A stretch of 64,000 nucleotides of DNA from Fragaria x ananassa (taxonomy: Eukaryota; Streptophyta; Magnoliopsida; Rosales; Rosaceae): positions 17,798,501 to 17,862,500 of the forward strand of contig CP139761.1 in NCBI GenBank assembly GCA_034370585.1. The letters are read 5' to 3'. The position numbers were made by a program, and so were the translations under genes. This document shows, piece by piece, positions 33,290 through 45,137 of the stretch. The notes under the pieces are model-generated. The model was not told where the DNA came from. It made no database searches and saw only the letters and a list, made by a program, of their open reading frames with translations. The number at the start of each line of letters is the position of its first letter. The stretch's first letter is position 1.

Positions 33290-33496
33290 TGTTCTAGGAT
33301 ATTCTACATCATTCTAGATATTCCTTATGTATGTCTTGCTCTTATGCCAACAAGATATGTAGTTAGACTAGATCTATGTATTCTTTATCATTACCATATT
33401 GGTATTGTTTAATACCCTAAATAAAAGGTTTCTATCAATGAATAAGATATCCATCTTTTCACGATTCTCTATTCTCAAATCTCTCTCACTAAACTA
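33290..33496 (+). repeat. Copia-2 3' LTR
   Basis: 207 bp, TGTTCTAGGATATTC to CACTAAACTA, same length as the 5' LTR with scattered substitutions. Confidence 0.88.
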
Positions 33497-34003
33497 AATT
33501 CATAAAATTTAGAAGAATTATCATTTAGTCTTATAGTACAAAACATATTATTATGACAGGGTGTCACAAGTTATTATGTGCCAAAAATACAAAATGGGGG
33601 TGAATGGTGTGTTCTAGGGGTGGGAATAAAGCCTGTTGGAGAGAAAAAGCCCAATCCGGACCGGCCGGCCAGACCCGGTCTCAACTATGTTTAATGCCGG
33701 TCTGGGTCGGGCCCGTTTATAACCGGTCCGATCCCGGGCCTTATTTATGGAAATGAAAAAAATGCCCGAAAATATATATGTCATACTTCTATTGGGTGTT
33801 TCTAAGGATCTACGATAATAGAATGAGCTCAACCACACATAATTTGTAGTCAAAGACCTAATTGAGAGAGTTAGACTTCGCTGTCTCACACTCTCGCACA
33901 CTAGATCGCATAAGTCGCACACTCTCGCATGCCGCATCTCATCTCGATCGAGGACGGCATGGGAAAGCAGCTCGATCGAGAATGTCTCATCAAAGGTCTA
34001 CTC

Positions 34004-34009
<6 letters not shown>

Positions 34010-34039
<30 letters not shown>
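34010..34039. repeat. CT dinucleotide microsatellite
   Basis: About 15 CT units upstream of the hAT transposase frame, within the element's presumed 5' UTR. Confidence 0.95.
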
Positions 34040-34046
<7 letters not shown>

Positions 34047-34823
34047 CATAGTTCATATTGAGATTGGTTTTTATTCTAATCTGGGTACTTGTTTCTTGTT
34101 TTGATCGACTCTTCTGGAGAAGATGATTTATAGAAAGTAAGGCCCTTCTTGGAATTGGGGTTTCGTTGCTATTCGGCCTCTTCCTGGTTCGAGTTTTCCG
34201 GCGAGTTCTGGGTTTTCTTGGTTTGGTTTCCTTCCTCTTGTCGTCCTTGTCATTTCTTTCTCTTGGTAATTAGTTTTCAATTTAGATTGAAGTTTATTGA
34301 CTTTAGTTTTCTGTTTCTCTGCCCTTGACGGGTTTTGTTAAAGTGTTGAGTTTTGTTGAAGTGTAGTTGGTTTTTGGTTTTAAACTGTGTGTAATCACTG
34401 CAATTGTGATTTTGTTAATAATTGTGAAATGTGAATTTGTATCTAAATATGTGAATAATTGTGATTTTGTGCATTGTGAGTTTGTGAATTGTGAGTTTGT
34501 ATCTTCATTGTTGTTTGGTTGCAGCTAAGGGTTTAGTCTAAACTCTAAACTGTTTAGAACTTTAGATGTCGACGTCCTCTTTATCATATGGCTGCATTTA
34601 ATCAATTCTAATTCAGAGACTGGGTGTTACGAGTCAAGCGAAAAAATTGAAGAAATAGAAGTACCAGCTGAGACCGGGGATGATTTGGTTGTAGTAGAGG
34701 CATAACCAGAAGCTCCAATTGTAGTTGAAGCTCCAGCAGCAATTGAGGTTTCGCGTGGTGCACTGAGAAAAAGAGGAAGAGGTTATGTTTCAACTCAACC
34801 TAAGCTTTCTAAACTGACTTCAT

Positions 34824-37453
34824 ATGTGGGAGCACTTTACGAAGTATGACAGAGAACTTTTTACTAATCGAGATGGGAAGAAAGTAAAAGCAGGGCATGA
34901 GAAGTGTGCACTATTCGTGTATTGTGGTGTTGACCTCAAAGCGGATTCTTCCTTTAACGGTACGAGCACTTTGCGTAGGCATATTCAGAAAGTATGCAAG
35001 AAGTATGCTGGTAGGGAAAGTATAGATGACGAAAAAGATGTGATTGTTGGGGATGGTGAAGCCAACCTGAAATGGAACTCCAAAAAGTGTGGACCAATGA
35101 CCGTTGGGTGTAAGCTGCTTGTGAGATGATAGTGATCGTTAAGCTGCCGTTCAGCCATGCTGAGAATGAAGGGTTTAGGCATTTCTGCAAAGTGGTTGTC
35201 CCGTAATTCACTCCACCATCTAGGAGAATAGTAATAAGGTACTTCTGGAACTTGTATGATGAGAAGAAAGAGGAGCTTCAGAAGGTGTTAAGTAGTCAGA
35301 CGTTATGCTTAACGACAGACACTTGGACTTCAATTCAGAATATCAACTATATGGTGTTGACGACGCACTTTATAGATGCTGGTTGGTATTTGCACAAGAG
35401 GATCATCAACTTTTTTGTGATTCCCAATCACAAAGGCACAACAATAAGAAAGATTTTAGAATCTTGTTTGCTGTGTTGGAATATAGATAAGGTGTTGACT
35501 ACCTCGGTCGATAATGCAAGTGCAAATAAGGTGGCAATTGAGTATGTTCAAGGGAAAATGGCTGCATGGAAAGACCCCCCGGTGTTTGGAGGAAAACACC
35601 TTCATGTGAGGTGTTTGGCTCACATCTTGAACATCATAGTGAAGGCTGGTTTGTCCTTAATGGATAAAAGTTGTGTGACAATTAGGAATGCAGTCAAGTA
35701 TATTAGAAGTAGTTCTAACATATTGGACGTGTTCAAGGTGTGCATGGAGGAGACATTAGAAGGGAACATAGACACTGAAAAAATACCGGCGCTTGATCTT
35801 CCAACAAGATGGAATTCTACCTTTTTAATGATGGACATAGCTTTAGATGTGAGGCCAGCTTTTGTAAGGATGGTTGCGAAGGAAATGAATAAGTATAGAA
35901 GCTATTTTGATGAAGAAGATGAGCTCGATGAGGAAGAAGAACAAGAGTATGTTCCGGTGACACAAAGAATAAGAAAAACAAGAGTTGGACCACCACAAGA
36001 TGAGGATTGGGAAAAGGCTGAAATATTTGTGTTGATCTTGAGGGTTTTTCATGATGTGACAATGAGGATGAGTATGACTAGACACCCCACTGCTCATAAA
36101 GCATTTCATAATATTGTAACAATAAAAGGAGAGATTAATGTGCTCTTTGCGCCTGTGGCTGGAACTAGAACATAAGTTCAATTGTTGATGTTGAAAATGG
36201 CAGAAAAGATGCATGGCAAGTTTAGAAAATATTTTGAACTTATTGAAGACATGAATCAATTGTTGTTGGTTGCATTGGTATTGGATCCTAGGTTCAAGAT
36301 GAAGAACATATCTCATACTTACCTACAAGTGCTCAATTATTCACCTGAGGAAGCAAAAGCCAAGGCCAACTCTGTTAAGGAGCTCTTGGTATCCTTAACT
36401 GACATCTATAGAACATTAACCAATGACAATACATCTTCTAAGAGCAGCACTGCAACAAGTGTCATTTCCGGCAGCATAAAAGAAACAGCCTCATCTTTCA
36501 ATTCGAAGATGACTAGGGTTGTGAAGATGTCAGGGTAAATGGCCGACTTGTTGGAAGGTAGTACCTACTGTGTGTTCTGTTTTTGTTAAAATTTGTTTAT
36601 GGCTGTTCTTCTTCAATTTTGAACTTACTATGTGTTTTGAGAGGCTGTAAGTTTTGATTGTTTCATATGTGTTTTGCTGCAGGTTGGCAAAAGGCTTTAG
36701 CTAAATCCGACGAAGTCGTTGTTGATATTGAGGTTGATTGATACTTGCTTGATCCAATTGAGTGTCCACCTAAGAAAAAAGCAGCTAATTGGTGCCTACT
36801 ACATTGGGGGAAGACAAATGGCTGCAAATATTCAAATCTTGCTCTTGTAGCAAAGGATGTACTTGCTATCCAGGTTAGCACAGTTGCATCTGAGTCATCC
36901 TTCTCTACTGGAGGTAGAGTGATTGATCGTTTTAGGAGTTCTTTAACTCCTAAAACAGTGAAAGCATTGCTTTGGTTTCAAAATTAGATAAAGAAAAAAG
37001 ATTAATTTGAAATTGAATATTATCCAAGCCAAGAAGAGATTGAATTTTATGAAAAGATGGAAAAAGGTATGTATTGATAGTACTGTCTGTTTGTGACTTT
37101 GTCTTAATATTATTTCATTTGACTTGTCTGATTGTTTCATTCTTTCAAACTTTATTATAGCTGAGGCAAAGCGAAAGGCAAAATTAAAGGCTGCAAAGGG
37201 AAAGGGAAAGGCTAAGCTAGTGGTTGTGGCCAAAAGTGAAGATGACGAAGATGAAGTTGTACCGATTGTGGCAGCTAAGCCAGCTAGAACCTTAAAGTCC
37301 TTGAAAGCGGCAAAAGTAGCTAAAACAAGTGCTAATGCAACTCCAACAATTCCAACTGTTGTTGGTGTTGGAACCTCCAAGTCCAATCCTGCAAAAGTTC
37401 TTAGAATTACTCTTGCAACAAAGAAAGCAAAAGTATACATCAGTATTTCTTAA
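34824..37453 (+). pseudogene. hAT transposase (BED finger, RNase H-like core, hAT dimerisation domain)
   Basis: The N-terminal frame has MWEHFTKYDRELF and TSTLRRHIQKVC, a BED-type zinc finger with a distorted first cysteine pair. The core (35252-36175) has CLTTDTWTSIQNINYMVLT (first catalytic D), TSVDNASANKVA (second D), HVRCLAHILNIIVK and LDLPTRWNSTFLMM. After an in-frame stop at 36173 it continues MAEKMHGKFRKYFE, LVLDPRFKM. A likely intron (donor 36533, acceptor near 36682) leads to the dimerisation domain STVASESSFSTGGRVIDRF. A further intron leads to a lysine/alanine-rich tail (37162-37453). At least two premature stops make it inactive. Confidence 0.85.
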
Positions 37454-38623
37454 TTGAATCAAATTCTTACTCTTCAATCAATCATTAATGTATACTGTTA
37501 ACTTGAGCTTGATGTATGTGAGTTGGTTATACGTGACTTTTGATTTTGAATGTGAGACTTTATAACTTGAGTTAGCAGCTTTGTTAGGATTTAGGAATGA
37601 TGAATGTGCTAATTTCTAAACACTAAAGTAGCTTCATCTAGGTTGGTCTGTGGAATACTATTGTTCTATTTGTTCCATACTTCCATTTGTTCACTGTTAT
37701 ATTCTTCATTTCTTATAGACTAATATACAATTATTCTCTTATAGGGAAAAGATGAAGGGCATGTCAGCATATGAACTCACATCATAGTAATAGGCTTGTC
37801 AATGGCAGATAACAGATTGATGCCATGATTTTGTTCAACTATTTTAAATGTTTGATTGCTTACTATTACTTATTTTTAGTGTGAACTATTGGACTATTGG
37901 ATACTTGCATACTTAGACTTTTGGAGTTTTATTTGTTGTTTAAAATGACTTCTCTTGTTAATTTGTTAGTGCTGGACAACCTGGACTGATGGTTTTATTT
38001 AAATTTAGTTGTTGAGATTTGATTGATTTGCTAGTTTTTGCTGTGCTTTTACTATTTTGTTGAATACTTGAACAGTTGAATACTAATTGGTATGACTTTA
38101 CTATTACAGTTGAGTTGTCAGTTGTGTGCACTGTGCAATATGCTTGTTAAACTTTCAGTCTTTCACATTTCAGTGATTTCATAGTATAGGTATGCAGATT
38201 ATGCAAATTACATTGTAAAATCATTCAAAAATCAGGTTATTAGGACCGCAAGCCGGACAAGACCGACTCAGTTCTTGCCGATCTGAGCTTTTCCCGGGCT
38301 CTAAAATTATTGTGCCGATCCGGGCTTTTTCCGAGCTCTGAATTTGAAACACTAAAACCCGACGTGTCCGTCCGGACCCGGACACCGTAAAATAGGTGTC
38401 GGTTTGGGCCCTGTCAAAGACACAGTAAAAAACACACACAGTGAGAGAGAGTGCCTAGAGTTCGCGAATCTACCCTTCATACAACGGCGATTACAAAGAC
38501 CATCCCCATCTCTCCAAAATTCAAATTTCATAGTCTCTCTCTCTAAAACTCAAGACACCAAAACCCCAAAATTCAAAAGTTCAAACGAACACTGCCAAAC
38601 CCCAGAAATCGTTCTGATCTGAA

Positions 38624-40441
38624 ATGGCCAACATCTCCGATTCTACCGCCTCTCTTCCTCCGTTGGCTCCTCCTCCTCCGCTCTCCTCCGTAAGACCATT
38701 TTTTCTTTCGTATGATATGACCCTTTTGTAATTTTGGGGTAAAAAGATTTGAACTTGAAACTTGTATGATTGCAGAAAACAAAGGAGAACCTGACTCCGG
38801 TTGCCTGCAAGATTGAGGTAAACCGACAACGTTGTTGACCTAGTTTTAGCTTTGACATATTACTAAGATCTGGAAACTGCTTTTTTGTTTCGTTTTTGTT
38901 TCTAACCTTGTCGGCTATGTTGTGTTTGTTGTTAGGAATTGAATGAATCGAGGGCTGAGCTGCTTGGCAGAATTCGAGGCTTGAAGAAGGTGAACATAAC
39001 TGTCTTTTTTTTTTTTGTTCTTTCAATTTCTTGTTCTAGTTTTGATGAAGAATGGTTTTTGAGACCGATTTAGTTATTGGTGGTGTTTGTTTGGGTGATT
39101 AGGATTTGCAAACATGGAGGTCAAAGCTAGACTCGCAAGTTAAGGTCTACCGCGATGTAAGTGTTTACATAACTTTTTGCACACTTGAGAAAACATGCAT
39201 TTGGAATCTGCTTCTAAATTCTCTGTGGGATGAGGTATTAATGTAGGAATTGGGTGCTTGTTCTCTGGCATTTTCCAGTTCTTTTGTGCAACTTTTAGTT
39301 ATGTGATGGTACAATTTTTGAGCTGGAGAGTTAAATTAGTGAGATGTGTGAGTTTAAAGGATAATGTGGCTCTTATTGTAGAATTGGGTGTTTTCTCTGA
39401 ACATTTAATCGGTGTGTGGTTGAAGGATAACATGGCTCTTAATGTAGAAATTGCAGAGTTGTGTTACGTATTGTCACTTGGATGGGTCAGAAATGTATGT
39501 GAACTTTTCTGGGATAACCATAGATGCTGCAATTAAGCATTGGTTTGAAAGCATCTGACTAGTTACCTATTGAAATTAGTTTCTCTATATTGATCAATTT
39601 AATGGTTTATGGTGGCCAAGTGAGAGTATAGACTAAGAGAGTAAAAGAGAGAAGTGAAGGTGGCCGTTAAATCTGTTAACAACACTTGGACATGAACTCA
39701 GTTGATGGTGTTTCATGGATATTTGCAATCAGCTTATATTTAAAAAAATGTTTTATTAAATTATTTTACTCATATACATGGCTTTTAGTGGAAAAGTATA
39801 GAAGGTGTCTGAAATGGCCAAATTTATAGGATTGGGTTCCATTTAGGTCATCCAGCCAATTCAATTCATTCACAATATATCAATCATTTTTACAAATGCT
39901 TATAAATTGTGTACTTGAACAACTTATTCCAAATAAGGAATTATTTTCTATTTTCCTTGCCACTTTTGACTGTTTATCAAATTATATCTTCTCATAGTTT
40001 TTCAAACATGTGCGACTCTTGATGCATGTTCTCTTGCTCAATTTAGGAACTTTCGGAACTCAAACAATCTCTCAACACTGAAGCGGAGCAACTTCGATCA
40101 GTAAGTCTTGCTCTGGCAACTCTGGTAATTTCCAAATTTCCTCTGAAAATGTATTAAATCATATTGTTGGACTGAAACTAGGAATTTCGAGAACTGAGGA
40201 CCACTCTTCAGCAGCAGCATGATGTAACTACTAGTCTTCGGAACTTTGGGGTATGTAATTTCAAATTTTCCTTTGATTGCTCACTAGTACTGTAGTTTGA
40301 GCATCAGCTCATTTAACATTTTAATTTCTGCAGCTAGAGGATGTGAAAGGAAATTCCAAGGCTGATGAAGTAACCCTAGAGGAATACAAAGAATCAGATG
40401 CATCAACCCCTGAGGATGATGGAAAAGAAGCTGAAAGCTAG
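38624..40441 (+). CDS. Small coiled-coil protein of unknown function, 148 residues, seven exons
   Basis: Exons: 38624-38689, 38776-38817, 38936-38989, 39103-39156, 40047-40100, 40182-40250, 40334-40441. All junctions are GT/AG and every exon is a whole number of codons (22, 14, 18, 18, 18, 23, 36 with stop). The protein starts MANISDSTASLPPLAPPPPL (proline-rich), then a predicted coiled coil at about residues 35-115 (KIEELNESRAELLGRIRGLK, ELSELKQSLNTEAEQLRSEF, ELRTTLQQQHDVTTSLRNFG), and ends in an acidic tail (ASTPEDDGKEAES). No signal peptide or membrane segment. I do not recognise a named family; it looks like a conserved plant protein and is probably expressed, since the splice signals and frame are perfect. 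Transposons press on both sides: a hAT ends about 200 bp upstream, and an LTR-like insertion begins 57 bp after the stop. Confidence 0.87.
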
Positions 40442-40497
40442 ACGGGGCTTATAGTTGAGCAGACATCAAGTATGCTAATTCCTGAAGGCAAGATGTT

Positions 40498-42479
40498 TGA
40501 TAGGAGCACATTGTGCGACGTTCTTAATATGTTTTTACCCCCATTTATGCAATGTTTGGCCCTTAGTATTGTAATATAGAGTCATTGAGTCATGTTAGGA
40601 GTCTTTGGCAGAGTTGGTTGTGAAATGAGCATAAAACGTAGAAATTATCTGAAAATGTGAAGAGTCCTAGTTTGACTAGGAACCTGTTTGGATTAGGAAT
40701 CTTTATTGTTCGTCGTTTCTGTAACATTTGAGGAAAGTTTAGAATCCTGTTGTGTTAGGAGTCCTGGTTGGACTAGGAAATGTTTTGTTTAGGAAAGTCC
40801 TACTTGAACTATAACTCTTATTCCATGACTTTCCTATTTCAAAGTTTCCTATTCTATTAACTTTCTCGTTCTGGTAACTTCCCTGTTTTGAATTGGAAAC
40901 TTTCCTAATCTAGTGATCTTATCTATTACATCTATGTCTTTTTATGACAACTTTCGTCTAGATTAGAACAAGTTTATTAAATGATTTATTTCTCCATTAT
41001 CCTAATTATTTATTTTTGATTTTAGGTGGAGATAAATCAAAGGAATTACCATATGGGGAGTAATTGCTGAATTATCTTGGAGAGAAGAAGATTTCAGTTG
41101 AAGATAAGGAAAGAATTATGGAGGAAGGAGATCAGCCAAAATAAAGGGAGAAATAATGTGGAATTCGGCAAAGAAGGACGGAATCAAGGGCAGGTGCATG
41201 CCAATCTATTTAAGGGATGTTGAAGTGATAATTCAGCCGAATTAATTAGAGAAATTCATGGGAGATTTGCACGGAAACAATGACCAATATTGCCGAAATT
41301 ATTTAAGGAAGAATGGAGGAGATAAATGCAAGATTATTCCAAGATAATTCAGCAACAAATTTAAGAGGATTTCAAGGAAAAGCTAGGGCTACCGACCTCC
41401 CTCTCCCTTGCTCCCTATATATAGCTCGGCACCTTTGTAAAAGGGGGATCTTTTGGTCTCTCATATTTCACTAGCCAAAACTCTGTCAAAATCCCTACCA
41501 AAAATATTCAGTAAATTCACAAGCCACAACCATCCTCCATCACCATCAAGACGTCATTTTGTCAAGCCCTCTTCAAGGTTTAACAAAGTTTGATTCTTTC
41601 TTTCTTTGTTTTACTTTGTTTATGGAGTGTAAACAGATTTTTGTTGTTGAAATTCTGTGTAATAACTTGATATTGGATTTCCGAATTTGCTAATTGGTTA
41701 TTTGATATCTTATTTATTCATAGCATGAAACGAAATTAGTAAAGGATTAAGACAGTAAAAATACATGAGTTCTTGTTTTATCTTGATTAATTTTCTGCAT
41801 TCATATGCATAAAAATCGATGCATGAGGGCAGCCTTGATCATGGCTGTCCCTTGTGTATTGGTTTCAATTGCCGAATTTAATATAAGGGGAAACATACAC
41901 GAAGTTGTTTTTCCTTATGTTTATTCAAAGGGCTAGAGTAATACAGAAAATTTACATAGAGAAAGGAGATGAGGTGACGTCATACTCCCTAATATGTTTC
42001 CAATTTAACTCATTGTGTGTATGTGTTTCTTGTTTCAGATTCTACACGAAGTGTTTCTGAAAAATTTAGCACTATGTCTAGGATTACGCACGAAGCTAGT
42101 TCTAGATAATTAAAGAGTTTTGCATGATTAGAATAACCACGAAGGCTCTAATTAAATTTGAATTAGGATGAAATTTGAATAATTGTCGAAAATTGCTGCC
42201 TTGTTTCTTTGTTGGTTTTGTTAAATGAGTTTTTGGTGACGTGTTGTGTGAAAGATGAAGATCATGTAAATAATAAAATTAGGTTTTATTTTATTTTATT
42301 TTAGAAATTTTCAGTAGGATTTAATATATTTTTCAACCCCCAAGTTGTTATGTGACACTTTATGTAATTGAATACCCTACGATTCCCCGGATAGAACGAT
42401 CCCTATTTGTCTAATACTACATGCGATACAAAAGGGTTTTAATGTGATTGGAGTTTTATTGCAGGTACAATAACTTGGT
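40498..42479. mobile_element. LTR-like insertion (probable solo LTR), about 2 kb
   Basis: Starts TGATAGGAGCACATTGTGC with TTTTTACCCCCATTTATGC shortly after, and ends TTTTATTGCAGGTACA. It has the same layout as the solo LTR at 29169-31271: TGATA start, ACCCCCATTT near position 40, and near the end TCCCCGG, TAGAACGAT, ACTACATGCGATA. No coding potential. Unlike the other copy, the flanks (ATGTT left, ATAAC right) do not match. A motif CACGAAG recurs (about 41897, 42044, 42086 and 42138). Together with the host gene stop 57 bp upstream, it probably supplies that gene's 3' UTR and polyadenylation sequence. Confidence 0.6.
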
Positions 42480-42730
42480 TAATAACAATTCCGTCAATGC
42501 TGTGTCTATTGAATCTCTATATGCTGTGTCTATCTAGTTAGAATCGGCCACAACCTTGTTGTCTTTCATTATGAAGGGAAAAGTACAATGTGTTAAACGT
42601 TACCAAACGGATACTTGCTACAAAAAAGTGATATTGTCGAATAGAAGAACCACATTATTCAGGTTGATGGTTGATTAACAATTCGATTATCGCATAGTAT
42701 GCCTTCCTCGCGTATGTATAAAATCGAATC

Positions 42731-44932
42731 TGTCACGCCCCGACCCATAATTTTTACCTTTATTACTAGCATAGTGGTAATAAGAGTTTTTACCGTTTCT
42801 TCATTAAGTATATAATTTAATTGATCCTCAGAGAGGTTGTAGGGGACAATTATTTCGTAGGATTATTCGAAGGAAGAAATTGTGACGACGGTAAAAATGG
42901 TAATTTTTTTACTAGTAAAAGGTAATTTTATTGGGGTGTTATCTTTTTGGTTTTGGGTATATTAAGTGTGGGTTGGATCCAGTTTGGGCTAAGCCCATTT
43001 TCTTTCTTCTCCCTCCCGTTTCTCTCTCTCTCTCTCTCTCCTCTTGCTTTCTCTCTTCCCTTCCCCGACTGCCGGATTTTCTCCACCGTGCAAGTCGCCG
43101 TCCGGCCACCCAGGGACTGCCGGACTGGTCCTGTTCGGACCCTCGCCTCTTCCTCTCTCTTCCTGGGCCGGTGCCCGCGCGCGAAACGCCGCCGATCGGA
43201 AGAAAAGGCCACCGAAGGTTCCGACTGCCCAAAGTTTCTTTTCACCGGAACGCCTTCCTCCGGCCGCCATAGTCCGCGATCCTTGGCTCAAAAGAAAGCC
43301 CTCCTCCCGTGCTTCAATCCCTCCAAAGGGCTCGCTCCATCTCGAGCTAGGTAAGGAGAAATCGGTATGTGAAATTCTAGGGTTTTTATGTGTGTTTTCA
43401 TTCGATTGACATGGTTAGGCTTAGAATTGGAGTTTGTGATAGTTAGGAATGTTGTAGAGAGGTTGAGAGGAAGATGCTGCCAAATTTTGGTGAGTATCGG
43501 AGGTTGCCGGAGTTGGTCGCCGGCCGCCGCCGAGAAAATGTTTTTGGTGGGAAAAAATGTGAGGAGTTTAATGGAATAAGTTTTAGAATTTTTGGAAGAG
43601 TTTTGGATAGGTTTGAGAATTGTTGAAGTTTGGTATTTTTGGCGGATTATTAAGTTAGAATCCGGCCATTAGATTTTATTTGGTGGAAGGTGATTTTGAG
43701 GATGTCGGTAATTTTTTGTGGAGTTTTGAGGTTGGCAGTGGATTCAAGATTTTGGAGTGTTAGGCTTGGTTGAGCACGCGAAGCATATTTATTTATGCAT
43801 GTTTTGCTGTAAGCGTCGGTGTTTTATTTAAGGTTTTATTTATTTGGAACAGGACGTGAGGAGGCTCGAGCGGAAGAGACCTCCGACCGACATCAGGCTT
43901 AGGCCTAATCTGTGAGTGGACCTTTGTTTTAATTAATGTGTTCGAAATGCTTTATCGTTTTGAATGATTTTATGTTGTTGGATATTTCTCGAAATTGAGA
44001 ATTTCGGTGATTATACTCTTATATGAGAATAATATGTATATGATTAAATGCTAGCTAGCTATACGTGATTTCCCCCCATATGGAGGTACAATTCCAGTAT
44101 GGGGTGATGTGAGCGTTAGACGCGAGAGTCGTAGCCATGTGCGACTTTCTATTTTCGTATTCATTCATAGATTTCGTACAAGGAGTAAGCACGTATATAT
44201 ACCACTCGGGCGTTTCCCTCATCCTGAGGTACAATTCCAGTGTGGGGTGACGTGAGCGTTAGACGCAAGCGTAGTAGCTTTGTATGGTATCTATTTTTCA
44301 AGTTGTTCATAGATATCGTACAAAGAGTTAGGTGAGTGTAAATACATACTAAAATATATAATATCCTAGCCTGAGAGACAATTTCGTAAAGTTTGAGAGT
44401 CTACCCCAGTTCAGAATCTTTCCAGTTGAGCTTTTGTTTTTACCGTTGATGAAGTGTTTTCTTTGAAAGCATTTTTGGGGAAATATTTATTTGTTGTCGG
44501 AATCGTTTTGTCCACTCACTTTGACGTGTTGAATATTTTTCCCCTGGGCTATTCGTTTTTAAAAATGCACAGTCTGCAGAGTTCGCGTGAGGTCTAGAAG
44601 GAGACGTCGAGGCATAGTCACTCATCTATCCACTACATTTCGCCAGTATGTTACATGTTTAATCTACTTGGGGTTTGTTAGCTTCCGCTGTGTATTATTT
44701 TATTTTTAGTAACTCTGAATACTGTTGGGATTATTGTATAACTTATTCTAGCTACTTTTGGGTTGTAGCGGATGATTTATTTTGAGTAAAAAAGTGGTTC
44801 TTAAATTCTTACAAGTGAGAGTTGTCCATTTTCGAGGGAGGTTTTCCGAGTTCTTTGGTAAATTTTCATTGGAAGTGGTCCCCGCAGGACTCATCTCGGG
44901 TTTCGGGGTGAAATTCAAGGCGGGTCCTGACA
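42731..44932 (+). repeat. Chromovirus 5' LTR
   Basis: 2202 bp, TGTCACGCCCCGACCC to GCGGGTCCTGACA. It contains a CT-rich tract (43018-43042), a GC-rich block at 43080-43350 that gives several spurious open frames on both strands, and an imperfect direct repeat of about 140 bp built on GAGGTACAATTCCAGT (44083 and 44226). Confidence 0.92.
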
Positions 44933-44934
44933 GT

Positions 44935-44946
44935 TGGTATCAGAGC
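44935..44946 (+). other. Chromovirus primer-binding site
   Basis: TGGTATCAGAGC two bases after the 5' LTR; matches the 3' end of initiator methionine tRNA. Confidence 0.85.
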
Positions 44947-45137
44947 TCTAGGTTTCATTTTTGGTCTCCTATTCACTATCGTATTTGCCTAAGTAGTTGT
45001 AGTGTCTATAGAGTGATGATCCGACCACGGCGGATTCATCGGCAGTTTCTGCTTTTGATACTATATGTTATTGGGTATGTGTGGTAGTTCTGTTAGTCTT
45101 GGTTATAGACTACTAAATATCTTTCTCCTCTGGTACT

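Larger units (their letters stand above)
12681..33496 (+). mobile_element. Copia-2: Ty1/copia retrotransposon expanded to 20.8 kb by three nested insertions
   Basis: Two 207-bp LTRs (TGTTCTAGGATATTC to AAACTA) enclose leader, gag, protease, integrase, RT and RNase H in copia order on the plus strand. A purine tract (AAGGGGGAG) precedes the 3' LTR. Inserted within it are a TAT gypsy element (14931-25988), a solo LTR (29169-31271) and a small hAT (31812-32591). Removing them leaves about 6.9 kb. The flanks AATTA (12676-12680) and AATTC (33497-33501) form a 5-bp target duplication with one mismatch. A truncated minus-strand relative lies at about 54240-56957. The coding region has many stops and frameshifts. 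Confidence 0.88.
33615..38408 (+). mobile_element. hAT transposon with decayed transposase gene, about 4.8 kb
   Basis: The left end starts TAGGGGTGGGAATAAAGCC, typical of plant hATs whose subterminal DNA is rich in CCGG/GGCC words (CCGGACCGGCCGGCC at 33657). The right subterminal region (38236-38408) has the same CCGG-rich character. In between is a transposase gene with BED finger, hAT core and dimerisation domain. The right terminal inverted repeat and an 8-bp duplication could not be matched to the left end, so the right limit is approximate and may be truncated. It ends about 200 bp before the start codon of the coiled-coil gene. Confidence 0.75.

Noticed and set aside
33545..38408. GACAGGG near 33557 and GACCCTGTC-like sequence near 38400 as the hAT inverted ends
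   Set aside because: Only about seven bases match, and the 8-bp flanks (TATTATGA and TCAAAGAC) do not agree; TAGGGGTGGG at 33615 is a more typical left end.
42928..43409. Several overlapping arginine- or serine-rich frames on both strands
   Set aside because: All lie in the GC-rich part of the chromovirus 5' LTR and recur, altered, in the 3' LTR; they are low-complexity by-products.
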